Below, one piece after another: positions 25,878 to 33,979 of a stretch of DNA of 64,000 nucleotides. A model generated the notes under the pieces. That model saw nothing but the letters and a program-made list of their open reading frames with translations. It was not told where the DNA came from and ran no database searches. The position numbers and the translations under genes were made by a program. The stretch is from positions 20,491 through 84,490 of the forward strand of contig CACCPY010000008.1 in NCBI GenBank assembly GCA_902547955.1. The letters run 5' to 3'. Position 1 is the first letter of the stretch, and every line of letters starts with the position of its first letter. The stretch comes from an uncultured Alphaproteobacteria bacterium (GTDB lineage Bacteria > Pseudomonadota > Alphaproteobacteria > Methylaequorales > Methylaequoraceae).

Positions 25878-26492
25878 ATGAAACTACTTAAGAAAACTAG
25901 TCAATTGAAAAGCTGGGGGAAAAAAAATAAAATTTCTAACAAAAAATTTTCTAAACTCACCGGCCTAAACTTTAAAAAACTTAGAAAATCAAAAAAACTA
26001 CCTAAAGTTGTTGGTTTAAGTTGCTTAGCCATTGAAAGCGCTAAAAAAAAATCAGGTGAAGAAAAAATAATTAAAAACTTGAAAAATAAAAATAAGAGCT
26101 TGAAAGCTAAAGTTATAAAATTAAAAAAACCTTCGAAAAAAGTTGTTAAACTTCAGAAGGCAAAAAAAAACCTTGAAACAAAACTTAAAAAACCAAAAAA
26201 GGTTGCAAAGGTATTAAAGAGTAAAAATAAAAAATTAGAAACAAAGCTAAAAAAACCAAAAAAAATAATTAAAGGGCTTAAGAAAACTAATAAAAAATTA
26301 AAACAAAAGATTAAAAAAAATACAACATTAGGGAAAAAAAGTACCTTAAAAAAGCAAAAAAAAGATACTAAGCTTGCAAAACCTAAAATTTCTAAACCCA
26401 ATGGTTCTTTAGATAAAGTTTCTACTCAGAATATAAATATTAAAACTGATATAACAGCACCTAGTGATGAGAAAACTGAATCTCCAAAATAG
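25878..26492 (+). CDS. Lys-rich repeat protein with an XRE-like N-terminus
   Basis: A 204-aa very basic protein. Residues 9-53 read like a worn copy of the XRE regulator at 25067: QLKSWGKKN against QFKKWRKKN, and PKVVGLSCLAIE against PKYIRLACEAVE. From about residue 62 it becomes a charged helical repeat with a 21-residue period (KVIKLKKPSK at 78, LETKLKKPKK at 99 and again at 120, LKQKIKKNTT at 141). It then ends in a Ser/Thr/Asp-rich tail. The overall look is histone H1-like, so DNA or RNA binding is inferred. GAGGAAATAA gives a good ribosome site. It has its own operator-bearing promoter and a terminator behind it. Confidence 0.8.
   Translation: MKLLKKTSQLKSWGKKNKISNKKFSKLTGLNFKKLRKSKKLPKVVGLSCLAIESAKKKSGEEKIIKNLKNKNKSLKAKVIKLKKPSKKVVKLQKAKKNLETKLKKPKKVAKVLKSKNKKLETKLKKPKKIIKGLKKTNKKLKQKIKKNTTLGKKSTLKKQKKDTKLAKPKISKPNGSLDKVSTQNINIKTDITAPSDEKTESPK
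26109..26327 (+). repeat. In-frame 63-bp-period (21-residue) repeats in the Lys-rich gene
   Basis: Successive units begin at residues 78, 99, 120 and 141 of the encoded protein. The second and third share the ten residues LETKLKKPKK exactly; the first and fourth are diverged. Twenty-one residues equal three heptads, which fits a repeated helical or coiled-coil module interrupted by Pro. Confidence 0.7.
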
Positions 26493-26500
26493 CTAATTTA

Positions 26501-26537
26501 CCACCCTGTAACTATCAATCTTGCAGGGTGGTTATTA
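26501..26537 (+). terminator. Terminator closing the XRE/Fae-like/Lys-rich module
   Basis: CCACCCTG (26501-26508) and CAGGGTGG (26524-26531) form a perfect 8-bp GC-rich stem, striking in this AT-rich DNA, with a 15-nt loop and a following T-containing tail. It separates the module from the gapdh-arsJ transcript. Confidence 0.82.
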
Positions 26538-26574
26538 ATTCAGCAATATCGTAAGGTCTCAGTAGTAAAGTAGT

Positions 26575-26592
26575 TTGTAATAAAACTGTAAC
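26575..26592 (+). promoter_or_regulatory. Pho box upstream of gapdh-arsJ
   Basis: TTGTAATAAAACTGTAAC matches CTGTCATAAAACTGTCAC at 15 of 18 positions, with half-sites TTGTAAT and CTGTAAC 11 bp apart. A -10-like TATGAG follows 10 bp later (26603-26608). The transcript would start around the ATG at 26616, which has no ribosome site before it, so a leaderless mRNA is possible. Confidence 0.75.
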
Positions 26593-26615
26593 AACTCAAA
26601 TGTATGAGTTAGACA

Positions 26616-27614
26616 ATGACCACATATGCAATAAATGGAATCGGTAGAGTTGGTAAATATGTTTTAAAATTCCTGCTAAAAAGAAACTTACGTATCAAAT
26701 GGATTAATGATGCAGTTGGAACTACAAAGATTCATCGCCATTTATTGGAGTTTGATTCAGTGCACGGTAGATGGCACGCAAATTTCTCTAATGATGATAA
26801 AACAATCTCAATCAACAATGTAAATTTGGCATTTACAAATTTCAGTAAAATAGAAGATTTGGATTTAGACGAAATAGATGTTGTTATAGACTGTACTGGA
26901 AAATTCAAATCACAAGAAAAATTAAAAAAATACTTTGATGGCGGTGTTAAAAAGGTAATCGTGTCTGCGCCAATAATGGAAAAAGAGGTTGCAAATTTAG
27001 TTTATGGGGTGAATCATAAAACTTATGATCATTCAATTCACAAAATTATAACGGCGGCAAGTTGCACCACAAACTGTTTAGCGCCCATTGTGAAAGTAAT
27101 TCATAATAAAATAGGCATAATTCACGGCTCAATTACTACAATTCATAATGTAACGAATACACAAACTATAGTTGACAAACCCGGGAAAGATCCAAGGAGG
27201 TCAAGATCCTCTCTTAACTCTTTGATCCCAACAACGACTGGAAGTGCTACTGCAATTTCTCTAATCTATCCTGAATTAAAGGGCAAACTTAATGGTCATG
27301 CAGTAAGGGTCCCTCTTTTAAATTCATCATTAACAGATTGTGTTTTTGAATTAAAAAAAAATACTACAGAATCCGAGGTAAATGAACTGTTTAAAATAGC
27401 ATCTCAAACTTATTTAAAAGGAATTCTGGGATACGAAGAGGCTCCTCTTGTTTCAGCCGATTTCGTTAATGATGAAAGATCAGCAGTGATAGACGCAAAT
27501 TCAACAATGGTTATAAATAAAAAACAGCTCAAAGTTTATGCTTGGTATGACAATGAAATTGCCTATGCAAAAAGAGTGGTTGATATCTGCGAGTTAGTCA
27601 GCAACTCGTTATGA
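26616..27614 (+). CDS. Glyceraldehyde-3-phosphate dehydrogenase of the ArsJ type
   Basis: A 332-aa GAPDH with the NAD-binding start YAINGIGRVGKYVL, the catalytic Cys in ASCTTNCLAP, and the C-terminal AWYDNEIAYAKRVVD. It overlaps the next gene, an ArsJ-like permease, by ATGA. In the known gapdh-arsJ pair the enzyme uses arsenate in place of phosphate to make 1-arseno-3-phosphoglycerate, which ArsJ exports. The tight coupling and Pho box here argue for that specialised role rather than central glycolysis. No glycolytic genes (pgk, tkt) are adjacent. Confidence 0.88.
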   Translation: MTTYAINGIGRVGKYVLKFLLKRNLRIKWINDAVGTTKIHRHLLEFDSVHGRWHANFSNDDKTISINNVNLAFTNFSKIEDLDLDEIDVVIDCTGKFKSQEKLKKYFDGGVKKVIVSAPIMEKEVANLVYGVNHKTYDHSIHKIITAASCTTNCLAPIVKVIHNKIGIIHGSITTIHNVTNTQTIVDKPGKDPRRSRSSLNSLIPTTTGSATAISLIYPELKGKLNGHAVRVPLLNSSLTDCVFELKKNTTESEVNELFKIASQTYLKGILGYEEAPLVSADFVNDERSAVIDANSTMVINKKQLKVYAWYDNEIAYAKRVVDICELVSNSL

Positions 27615-28855
27615 AGTCATTAAATAGAAAACAATTTTCTTATTTGATAGTTACAGTAGCGTACTGGGCATTTATGTTAAGTGACGGAGCGTTAAGAATG
27701 TTAGTATTACTTCATTTTCATCAAAATGGGTTTTCTCCACTTCAATTAGCTTCCTTATTTTTATTTTATGAGTTAGCTGGGATTTTTACCAATCTTTATG
27801 CTGGCTGGTTAGCTTCTAAATTTGGGCTAAAGTTCACATTGTATTCAGGATTAATAATACAAGTTGTTTCACTTTACTTGTTATCACAATTAAATGAAAA
27901 TTGGAGCCAAAATTTTTCAATTTTTTATGTACTTATAGTCCAAGGTTTAAGTGGAATAGCTAAAGACTTGACTAAAATGTCCTCTAAATCAGCTGTAAAA
28001 ATTCTAGCTCCAAACAATAAAGAAGGCTTATTTAGATGGGTAGCAGTGTTAACAGGTTCAAAAAATGCAGTCAAAGGTTTGGGGTTTCTAGTTGGTTGTG
28101 CTTTATTAGCAACTTTTGGGTTCTTTGCATCATTAATTTTTATGGCTTTAGTAATTATGATCATTTTGATTTGCACTTTGGTCTTACTTAAAGATAACCT
28201 TTTGATTAAAAATAAAAATACTAAATTTTTTGATATCTTTTCAAAATCTAAAAATATAAATTTTTTATCTGCGGCAAGAGTTTTTTTGTTTGGAGCCCGT
28301 GATGTTTGGTTTGTTGTAAGCTTACCAATTTTTTTTTATAGTATTTTTTCTGATGGCACTGTGGAGTCTAACCAAAAGGCTTTTTACATAATTGGAGGTT
28401 TTATGTCTACCTGGATAATTCTTTACGGAATTATTCAAGCTAACACGCCCAAGTTATTTCTTAGAAAAAATAATGAAAAAATTAATCTAGTGGAAATTGG
28501 AAAAAGATGGAATATTTTTTTATTTTTAAATCTTTTATTTTTAACAGTATTTATATTAATTTTTAATAAATTAATTCTTGTAAAGATGGTTCTTTTTTTA
28601 GGTCTTTTTATTTATTGCGGAATCTTTGCAATTAACTCTTCAATCCACTCTTATTTAATTTTGAGATTTTCAAATAAAAATAGAGTCTCATTAGATGTTG
28701 GGTTTTATTATATGGCCAATGCAACGGGAAGATTAATTGGGACTTTTTTATCGGGTTTAACTTATCAATTAGGGGGTCTGGCTTTAAGCTTAACAACTGC
28801 ATCTTTTATGATTGGTGTCTGCTTATGTTTTACTCATTTGCTAAAGGAAAATTAA
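27611..28855 (+). CDS. arsJ: ArsJ-like organoarsenical efflux permease (MFS)
   Basis: A 414-aa, about 12-helix MFS protein that matches what I know of ArsJ: YWAFMLSDGALRMLVLLHFH near the start, then LFLFYELAGIFTNLYAGWL, VQGLSGIAKDLTKMSSKSAV, and FRWVAVLTGSKNAVKGLGF. ArsJ exports 1-arseno-3-phosphoglycerate, giving arsenate resistance. The immediately upstream, translationally overlapping GAPDH is the diagnostic partner. Arsenate enters through phosphate transporters, so placement within a Pho island makes sense. It is followed after 56 bp by ppk. Confidence 0.88.
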   Translation: MKSLNRKQFSYLIVTVAYWAFMLSDGALRMLVLLHFHQNGFSPLQLASLFLFYELAGIFTNLYAGWLASKFGLKFTLYSGLIIQVVSLYLLSQLNENWSQNFSIFYVLIVQGLSGIAKDLTKMSSKSAVKILAPNNKEGLFRWVAVLTGSKNAVKGLGFLVGCALLATFGFFASLIFMALVIMIILICTLVLLKDNLLIKNKNTKFFDIFSKSKNINFLSAARVFLFGARDVWFVVSLPIFFYSIFSDGTVESNQKAFYIIGGFMSTWIILYGIIQANTPKLFLRKNNEKINLVEIGKRWNIFLFLNLLFLTVFILIFNKLILVKMVLFLGLFIYCGIFAINSSIHSYLILRFSNKNRVSLDVGFYYMANATGRLIGTFLSGLTYQLGGLALSLTTASFMIGVCLCFTHLLKEN

Positions 28856-28911
28856 AGAAAATTTTTAAAAATTTATAATAATTAAATATGAAATGATTTG
28901 TTCAGCTTAAT

Positions 28912-31029
28912 ATGAAGAAAAAAAATACTAAAATTGTTTACGATGAAAGAATTAAAAACACTCCCCGGCGTTTTATTAATAGGGAATTATCTTGGTTAAA
29001 TTTTAACGAAAGAGTTCTGAGTGAGTCAGAAAACAAGGAAAATCCCTTGATGGAAAGGTTAAGGTTTCTTTCAATTTCAGGTAATAATCTAGATGAATTT
29101 CATATGGTTAGAGTTGCAGGTTTATATCGTCAAATCAAAGAAAAAGTTTTCACGCGAACTGATGATGGAAGAACAACTAAGCAACAATTTAATGATGTAA
29201 CTAAATCACTAAAATTACTTATAAAAAAACAACAGGTTGTATGGAATAAACTTAAAAAAGAATTAGGTTTAAAAAAAACTAAAATTTTAGAAACTAAGTT
29301 AGAATTTAAAAATGAAAAAAAAAAGATTGAAGAAGTTTTTAGAAAAAATATCTACGCCTCATTAACGCCACTTGCGATAGACCCCGCTCATCCTTTCCCT
29401 TTTCTTCCTAGTCAAAGCATAACAATGGTTTGTGCGTTAAAAAATAAAATGAACAAACTTTCCTATTCTCTCGTAATTTTTCCACCAAAACTTGAAAGAT
29501 TTTTTAAAATTTCAAAACCCAATAATTTTGTTAAGGCCGAAGATATTATTAAAAGTAACATAAAAATTATTTTTCCTGATTTTAAACTCATAAATTTTTC
29601 ACTTATCAAGATAATCAGAGACAGTGATATAGAATTTGAAGAAGAGGCTGAAGATTTAATTCTTTCTTTTGAAACTGCTTTAAAAAAAAGGCGAAGAGGT
29701 GTGGTAATTGGATTATATATACAGGGAAGAGTCGAAAAAAAGTTGTTAGCGTTTATTAAAAAGTCACTTAAAGTAGATGAAAAGAGAATATTTAGGGTTA
29801 GTTCACTACTAGATATAAATTCCTTAAATGAAATTGTAGAGAAAAGTGATGAGCAGCTTAAGTTTAAAAAATTCAAATCCCGTTTTCCTCAAAGAATTAA
29901 GGATTTTAATGGTGATTGTTTTTCTGCTATTAAAAAAAAAGATCTTATTGTTCACCATCCTTTTGAAAGTTTTGACGTAGTTGTAAATTTTATTGAACAG
30001 TCAGCTTCTGATAAAAATGTGATTTCAATCAAACAAACACTTTACAGAACCAGTGATAATTCACCAATAGTAAAGGCATTAATCAAAGCTTCCAATAAAG
30101 GAAAATCAGTAACAGCCGTAGTTGAATTAAAAGCAAGATTTGATGAAGAGAAAAACATAAAATGGGCAAAGGATTTAGAAAAAGCCGGGGTTAATATTGT
30201 TTATGGTTTTGTAAACTGGAAAACTCATGCCAAAATTTCTCTGGTTACCAGAAAAGAACAAAATGAAATTATTTCCTATGTACATTTTGGCACAGGGAAT
30301 TATCATCCAATTACTGCAAAAGTCTATACAGATTTATCTTTTTTTTCATGCAACAGTAAGTTAGCCGATGATGCATTGAAAGTATTTAACTTTATTACAG
30401 GATATACAACGCCTAAAAAAATGAATTTGATTTCTTATTCGCCAAACCTTCTTCGAAATGATTTAAACAAGTATATACAGCAAGAAATTGAAAACAAGCA
30501 AAAGGGGCTACCATCAGGAATCTGGATAAAAATTAATTCATTAATTGACAAAGAAATTATTGATAAACTCTATTTTGCTTCTCAAAGTGGAGTAAAGATT
30601 ATACTTATTATAAGAGGAATTTGTGGCTTAAGACCTGGAATTAAAAATTTTTCGGACAATATTGAGGTAAAGAGTATTATTGGAAGGTTTTTAGAGCATA
30701 GTCGAGTTTTTTGTTTCTCGAACGGATTCGATATGCCATCTCCAAAGAATAGAGTGTTTATCTCTTCTGCAGATTTGATGACCAGAAATTTAGATCGAAG
30801 AATAGAAACTTTTATACCCATAACTAATAGTACAGTACATGAGCAAATTCTTAATCAAATTATGATTAGTTATCTTAAAGATAACCAAAATTCTTGGATA
30901 CTTCAGCCAAATGGAGATTATTTAAAAGAAAATATAGATAAGTCTTTTTCAGCTCATAAGTTTTTTATTAAAAATCCTTCGTTATCTGGAAGAGGATCAT
31001 CACTTAAGAAATATGAAAAAAAAAAATAA
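28912..31029 (+). CDS. ppk: Polyphosphate kinase 1
   Basis: A 705-aa PPK1 that reversibly polymerises the gamma-phosphate of ATP into polyphosphate. Domains in order: the N domain (FINRELSWLNFNERVL), the head domain, and two phospholipase-D-like catalytic domains. The autophosphorylated His is expected in WKTHAKISLV, and the IKQTLYRTS and LRPGIKNFS blocks are conserved. It overlaps ppx by 17 bp, so synthesis and degradation of polyphosphate are co-encoded. I saw no clear Pho box in the short gap before it; it may be read through from gapdh-arsJ. Confidence 0.96.
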   Translation: MKKKNTKIVYDERIKNTPRRFINRELSWLNFNERVLSESENKENPLMERLRFLSISGNNLDEFHMVRVAGLYRQIKEKVFTRTDDGRTTKQQFNDVTKSLKLLIKKQQVVWNKLKKELGLKKTKILETKLEFKNEKKKIEEVFRKNIYASLTPLAIDPAHPFPFLPSQSITMVCALKNKMNKLSYSLVIFPPKLERFFKISKPNNFVKAEDIIKSNIKIIFPDFKLINFSLIKIIRDSDIEFEEEAEDLILSFETALKKRRRGVVIGLYIQGRVEKKLLAFIKKSLKVDEKRIFRVSSLLDINSLNEIVEKSDEQLKFKKFKSRFPQRIKDFNGDCFSAIKKKDLIVHHPFESFDVVVNFIEQSASDKNVISIKQTLYRTSDNSPIVKALIKASNKGKSVTAVVELKARFDEEKNIKWAKDLEKAGVNIVYGFVNWKTHAKISLVTRKEQNEIISYVHFGTGNYHPITAKVYTDLSFFSCNSKLADDALKVFNFITGYTTPKKMNLISYSPNLLRNDLNKYIQQEIENKQKGLPSGIWIKINSLIDKEIIDKLYFASQSGVKIILIIRGICGLRPGIKNFSDNIEVKSIIGRFLEHSRVFCFSNGFDMPSPKNRVFISSADLMTRNLDRRIETFIPITNSTVHEQILNQIMISYLKDNQNSWILQPNGDYLKENIDKSFSAHKFFIKNPSLSGRGSSLKKYEKKK

Positions 31030-32464
31030 GTCATTGGCAGTTATAGATATTGGTTCTTCTTCAATAAGATTAGTAATTTTTGAAAAAATTTCATATTCTG
31101 CACAAATTATTTTTAACGAAAAAAATACATTGAATTTAGGTTCAATGATTAACTCGGGCGAGTTTATTGAAGAAAGAAAAGCTTTAGAACTTTTAAGTTT
31201 ATTAAAAAGATTTATTTCATTATGTAAAAACCTTAAAAAAGAGAATATACATATCTTTGCCTCAGCGGCTTTTAGAATTGCAAAAAATAAATATGAAATA
31301 AAAACTTTTTTAGAGAGGAATCTAGGTGTTTCAATAAAAATAATCTCTGAAGAAGAGGAGGGGATTTTATCAGCTAAAGGTGTTTTGTTCTCTCACAGAA
31401 ACCCGATTGGTTTGGTTGGTGATTTTGGTGGGGGAAGTTTTGAGCTTTCAGATATAAATGAATTAAAGAGAATTAAATTTATTAAATCTCTTAGTGTTGG
31501 TCATCTAGTTTTAAGAAATCTTGGAAGATCAACCGATGAAAAAGTCTTTAAGTATATTAAAAATAGTTTTAAAAATTTAAGCCTTGGATCAAATCAAAAC
31601 TTTTATGCCGTTGGCGGTTCTTTCAGGGCATTAGCAAAAGCACATATGTCAATCAAAAATCAAGATTTAAAGATAATTCAAGATTATCAAGTTGATGCAA
31701 AAATATTTTTGTCTGAAATTAAGGAAAAAATATTCGTTAAAAGTGGCGAAGTAAACAAAATATTTTTGAACGAAATTTCAAAGTCTAGGGCAGAAATAAT
31801 TCCTTACAGTATAATGGTTTTAGAGAATTTAATTAAAATTGCTAAAGTTAAAAAAATTTTTTTTACTAATTCCGGAGCCCGAGAGGGCGTGCTTTACAAT
31901 TTAATTAAAAAAAAAAATGATGATCCGTTTATTTTAAATGTCAAAAATATAGCTAAAGATACGATGTGCAAAGACGATGTTAAAAATATTTTAAAATTGC
32001 TTGATTCCTCCAATATTCCATTTGCTATAAACAAGAGGATAATTAAAGCTGCTTGTTGGTTGACGAATATTTCAGCATCAGTTCATCCAGAATATAGAAG
32101 AATTTTTGCTTTAGAGAGAATTTTATACAATCAATTTTATCACATTGAAAGGGAGGAAAGATATATTTTATCTTTAATACTTTATTTTAGATATTCTAAT
32201 TCAATAAAAGATAAATTTGTATCATCATATTCAAAAAAAATATCTAGTCGTAAATTATCAAATTGTAGAATTCTAGGTCAATTATTAAGGGTTTTTCATC
32301 ATATATCAGGAAGGCTTAATTACAGTCAGCTCAATAAGATAGAAATTAAAATAAATAAAAAAAATAAAATGGAGTTAATTCATTTAGACAAAAAAGTTTT
32401 AATTAGTGGTCAGTCAATTGAAAGAGGGATAAGAAATATCAATGACGCACTTAAAACATTATAA
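31013..32464 (+). CDS. ppx: Exopolyphosphatase (Ppx/GppA family)
   Basis: A 483-aa ASKHA-fold phosphatase. The phosphate-1 motif is VIDIGSSSIRLVIF, followed by the catalytic-site segment SEEEEGILSAKGV and phosphate-2 motif GDFGGGSFEL. A helical C-terminal domain follows (INKRIIKAACWLTNIS). Family members trim polyphosphate from the end or hydrolyse pppGpp; pairing with ppk points to polyphosphate. It starts inside the ppk coding end, so the two are translationally linked. Confidence 0.92.
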   Translation: MKKKNKSLAVIDIGSSSIRLVIFEKISYSAQIIFNEKNTLNLGSMINSGEFIEERKALELLSLLKRFISLCKNLKKENIHIFASAAFRIAKNKYEIKTFLERNLGVSIKIISEEEEGILSAKGVLFSHRNPIGLVGDFGGGSFELSDINELKRIKFIKSLSVGHLVLRNLGRSTDEKVFKYIKNSFKNLSLGSNQNFYAVGGSFRALAKAHMSIKNQDLKIIQDYQVDAKIFLSEIKEKIFVKSGEVNKIFLNEISKSRAEIIPYSIMVLENLIKIAKVKKIFFTNSGAREGVLYNLIKKKNDDPFILNVKNIAKDTMCKDDVKNILKLLDSSNIPFAINKRIIKAACWLTNISASVHPEYRRIFALERILYNQFYHIEREERYILSLILYFRYSNSIKDKFVSSYSKKISSRKLSNCRILGQLLRVFHHISGRLNYSQLNKIEIKINKKNKMELIHLDKKVLISGQSIERGIRNINDALKTL

Positions 32465-32525
32465 TAAGTAATAAATCACTTAATTTGTCTTTTAAATTTT
32501 CGCCTTAATTGTTAATCTATACATT

Positions 32526-33041
32526 ATGCTAAATTTATCATTAATTAGGCATGCCAAGTCAGATTGGACTAATTTCGATGGAGACGATATGTCAAGACCT
32601 ATCTCATTGAAGGGTAAAAGAAAAACTAAAAAAATACTGAAATTTTTAGAAAAAAAAGAAAAAAAAATATTGTTTAATGAAATTTTTTGTTCTCCGTCAA
32701 GAAGAACCAAAGAAACATTAAAACTATTATTAAAAAAAATTTCCAATGACCCAAAGATCTATTATTTAAAAGACTTATATCATTCATCAGGAATAAATAT
32801 ATTTGATACGGTTATGTTACACGCAAAACTAAACAGGGTTTTAGTAGTATCACATGAACCATTACTATCTACTTCAATTGAGAGTTTTTTTAGTGGTAGC
32901 AATAATAAATATTATCTAAATGCAATTGATGAATATACTACTTCTGCTTTTTTTAATGTAAGCTTTAAGTGTAAAGAATGGTTTGAGATTAACAAATCAG
33001 TATCAAAAATAAATTTTTATAAAAAACCTAAAGATTTGTAA
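32526..33041 (+). CDS. SixA-like histidine phosphatase
   Basis: A 171-aa phosphoglycerate-mutase-superfamily protein with the catalytic RHG-type motif as LIRHAKSDW and a second catalytic His in VVSHEPLL. SixA-type enzymes remove phosphate from phosphohistidine proteins. The insertion FNEIFCSPSRRTKETLKLLL is typical. It follows ppx after 61 bp on the same strand. Its target is not visible; a link to the neighbouring phosphate genes is only positional. Confidence 0.85.
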   Translation: MLNLSLIRHAKSDWTNFDGDDMSRPISLKGKRKTKKILKFLEKKEKKILFNEIFCSPSRRTKETLKLLLKKISNDPKIYYLKDLYHSSGINIFDTVMLHAKLNRVLVVSHEPLLSTSIESFFSGSNNKYYLNAIDEYTTSAFFNVSFKCKEWFEINKSVSKINFYKKPKDL

Positions 33042-33092
33042 TCTTTAATAAGTAAAAAGTTTCGCAATTAACACTCATACTTCAGGTCCAAC

Positions 33093-33147
33093 TTCTGATC
33101 CGACTCGGGCATAAATGAGTCAAGGTTAAACGAATTTTTAAACCTTT
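33093..33147 (-). repeat. tRNA-Leu-like 55-bp element, copy A
   Basis: Read on the minus strand this 55-bp stretch aligns without gaps to the element at 37304-37358 with 42 identical positions (counted by hand). It contains an anticodon-loop-like TTTAAAA and the shared CGAGTCGGA block. On either strand it can fold: GACTC pairs with GAGTC, and AAGGTT with AACCTT. Just outside it, ACTCAT at 33072 can pair with ATGAGT at 33115. No acceptor stem or D arm is visible, so it is a fragment or a structured RNA, not a working tRNA. Confidence 0.5.
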
Positions 33148-33269
33148 ATTGTAACATTTAATCAACTAGCGATGAAATTTTCAATAACTTCATAAATAAT
33201 ACAAAATAAGATTTCAACAATTAAAATAAAAAGAATTATAGTAAAATCTCTCTGACTAAATAATCATTT

Positions 33270-33818
33270 TTAGCTTTTGTTAAAGAAAACTAAAATTATT
33301 AAAATAACTGCAGGAACAATTCCAAGAATTGCTAACATATACGAAATACTTAAATATTTATATTTTTCTTTAAGAACAAAGCCTATTTGATAAAAATCAA
33401 TAAGCAATAATTCATATACTCTCTTAGGACTTTTAATCTGTTCAAGCATATACTTAACATATTTCTCCTCGCTAATATTTGATGATTCCATAAAAAATAA
33501 AGGATTTTTACTTTTACTAATATCCTGATTTTTTTTTTCCTTTACTAATCTTGGTGTAATGACCCATACAGCGAATAATAGGGAAATTAGCTCTGACAAT
33601 GAAAAACAAAAAATTAAAAAATTTTGTATATTTGAATTATTTTGATAGTCGTATTTAAAAAAATTAGTTGCGATTATACTGAGACCAATTATGATTACGC
33701 CCATCAGTATGTTAGCTTTCTGATCAGCTAGAGAGATTAATTGAACTTGCTTTTGATGAATTGTTCGCAGCATCCCAATTGTTTCTTTGTCTACATTGTC
33801 AGCTTTTACGGAGACCAT
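33270..33818 (-). CDS. PycTM-like (DUF5706) three-helix membrane protein
   Basis: A 182-aa membrane protein with three spans (about residues 37-54, 64-88 and 154-180). The cytoplasmic segment HQKQVQLISLADQKAN before the first span, the TPRLV after the second and NPLFF at 105-109 are features I associate with the PycTM/DUF5706 family. These are effectors that damage membranes in Pycsar anti-phage systems on binding cyclic UMP or CMP. No nucleotide cyclase gene is adjacent, so either this is an orphan effector or it has another role. The family call is from memory of its motifs and is moderate. It is divergent from the second olsB gene. Confidence 0.6.
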   Translation of the reverse strand: MVSVKADNVDKETIGMLRTIHQKQVQLISLADQKANILMGVIIIGLSIIATNFFKYDYQNNSNIQNFLIFCFSLSELISLLFAVWVITPRLVKEKKNQDISKSKNPLFFMESSNISEEKYVKYMLEQIKSPKRVYELLLIDFYQIGFVLKEKYKYLSISYMLAILGIVPAVILIILVFFNKS

Positions 33819-33840
33819 GTTAAATTTTTATAATAATTTT

Positions 33841-33858
33841 GTTACAAATTTGTGAATC
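33841..33858 (-). promoter_or_regulatory. Weak Pho-box-like site before the PycTM-like gene
   Basis: On the minus strand GATTCACAAATTTGTAAC shares its last 11 bases (AAATTTGTAAC) with the pstS Pho box but is poor in the first half-site. It ends 23 bp from the start codon, which would leave little or no leader. Treat as a candidate only. Confidence 0.3.
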
Positions 33859-33898
33859 AAGATTCAACTAATAAACTTTTCCTACCCTTCAAACTTTT

Positions 33899-33927
33899 TT
33901 GCCATAAATATTTTATAAAACTGAAAC
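33899..33927 (+). promoter_or_regulatory. Candidate triple Pho half-sites before olsB copy 2
   Basis: TTGCCAT, ATTTTAT and CTGAAAC follow each other with an 11-bp period and AT-only spacers, the geometry of tandem Pho boxes. The individual matches to CTGTCAT are 4-5 of 7. The position, 52 bp before the start codon, is suitable for PhoB control of the second ornithine-lipid-type gene pair. Confidence 0.45.
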
Positions 33928-33979
33928 AAATATTCATTATTCAACCAGTAATAAGTAATAGTTTAAATTATTGCAAAAT

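Noticed and set aside
26616..27614. The GAPDH as the central glycolytic enzyme
   Set aside because: Its ATGA overlap with an ArsJ-like permease and lack of pgk or tkt neighbours point to the arsenate pathway.
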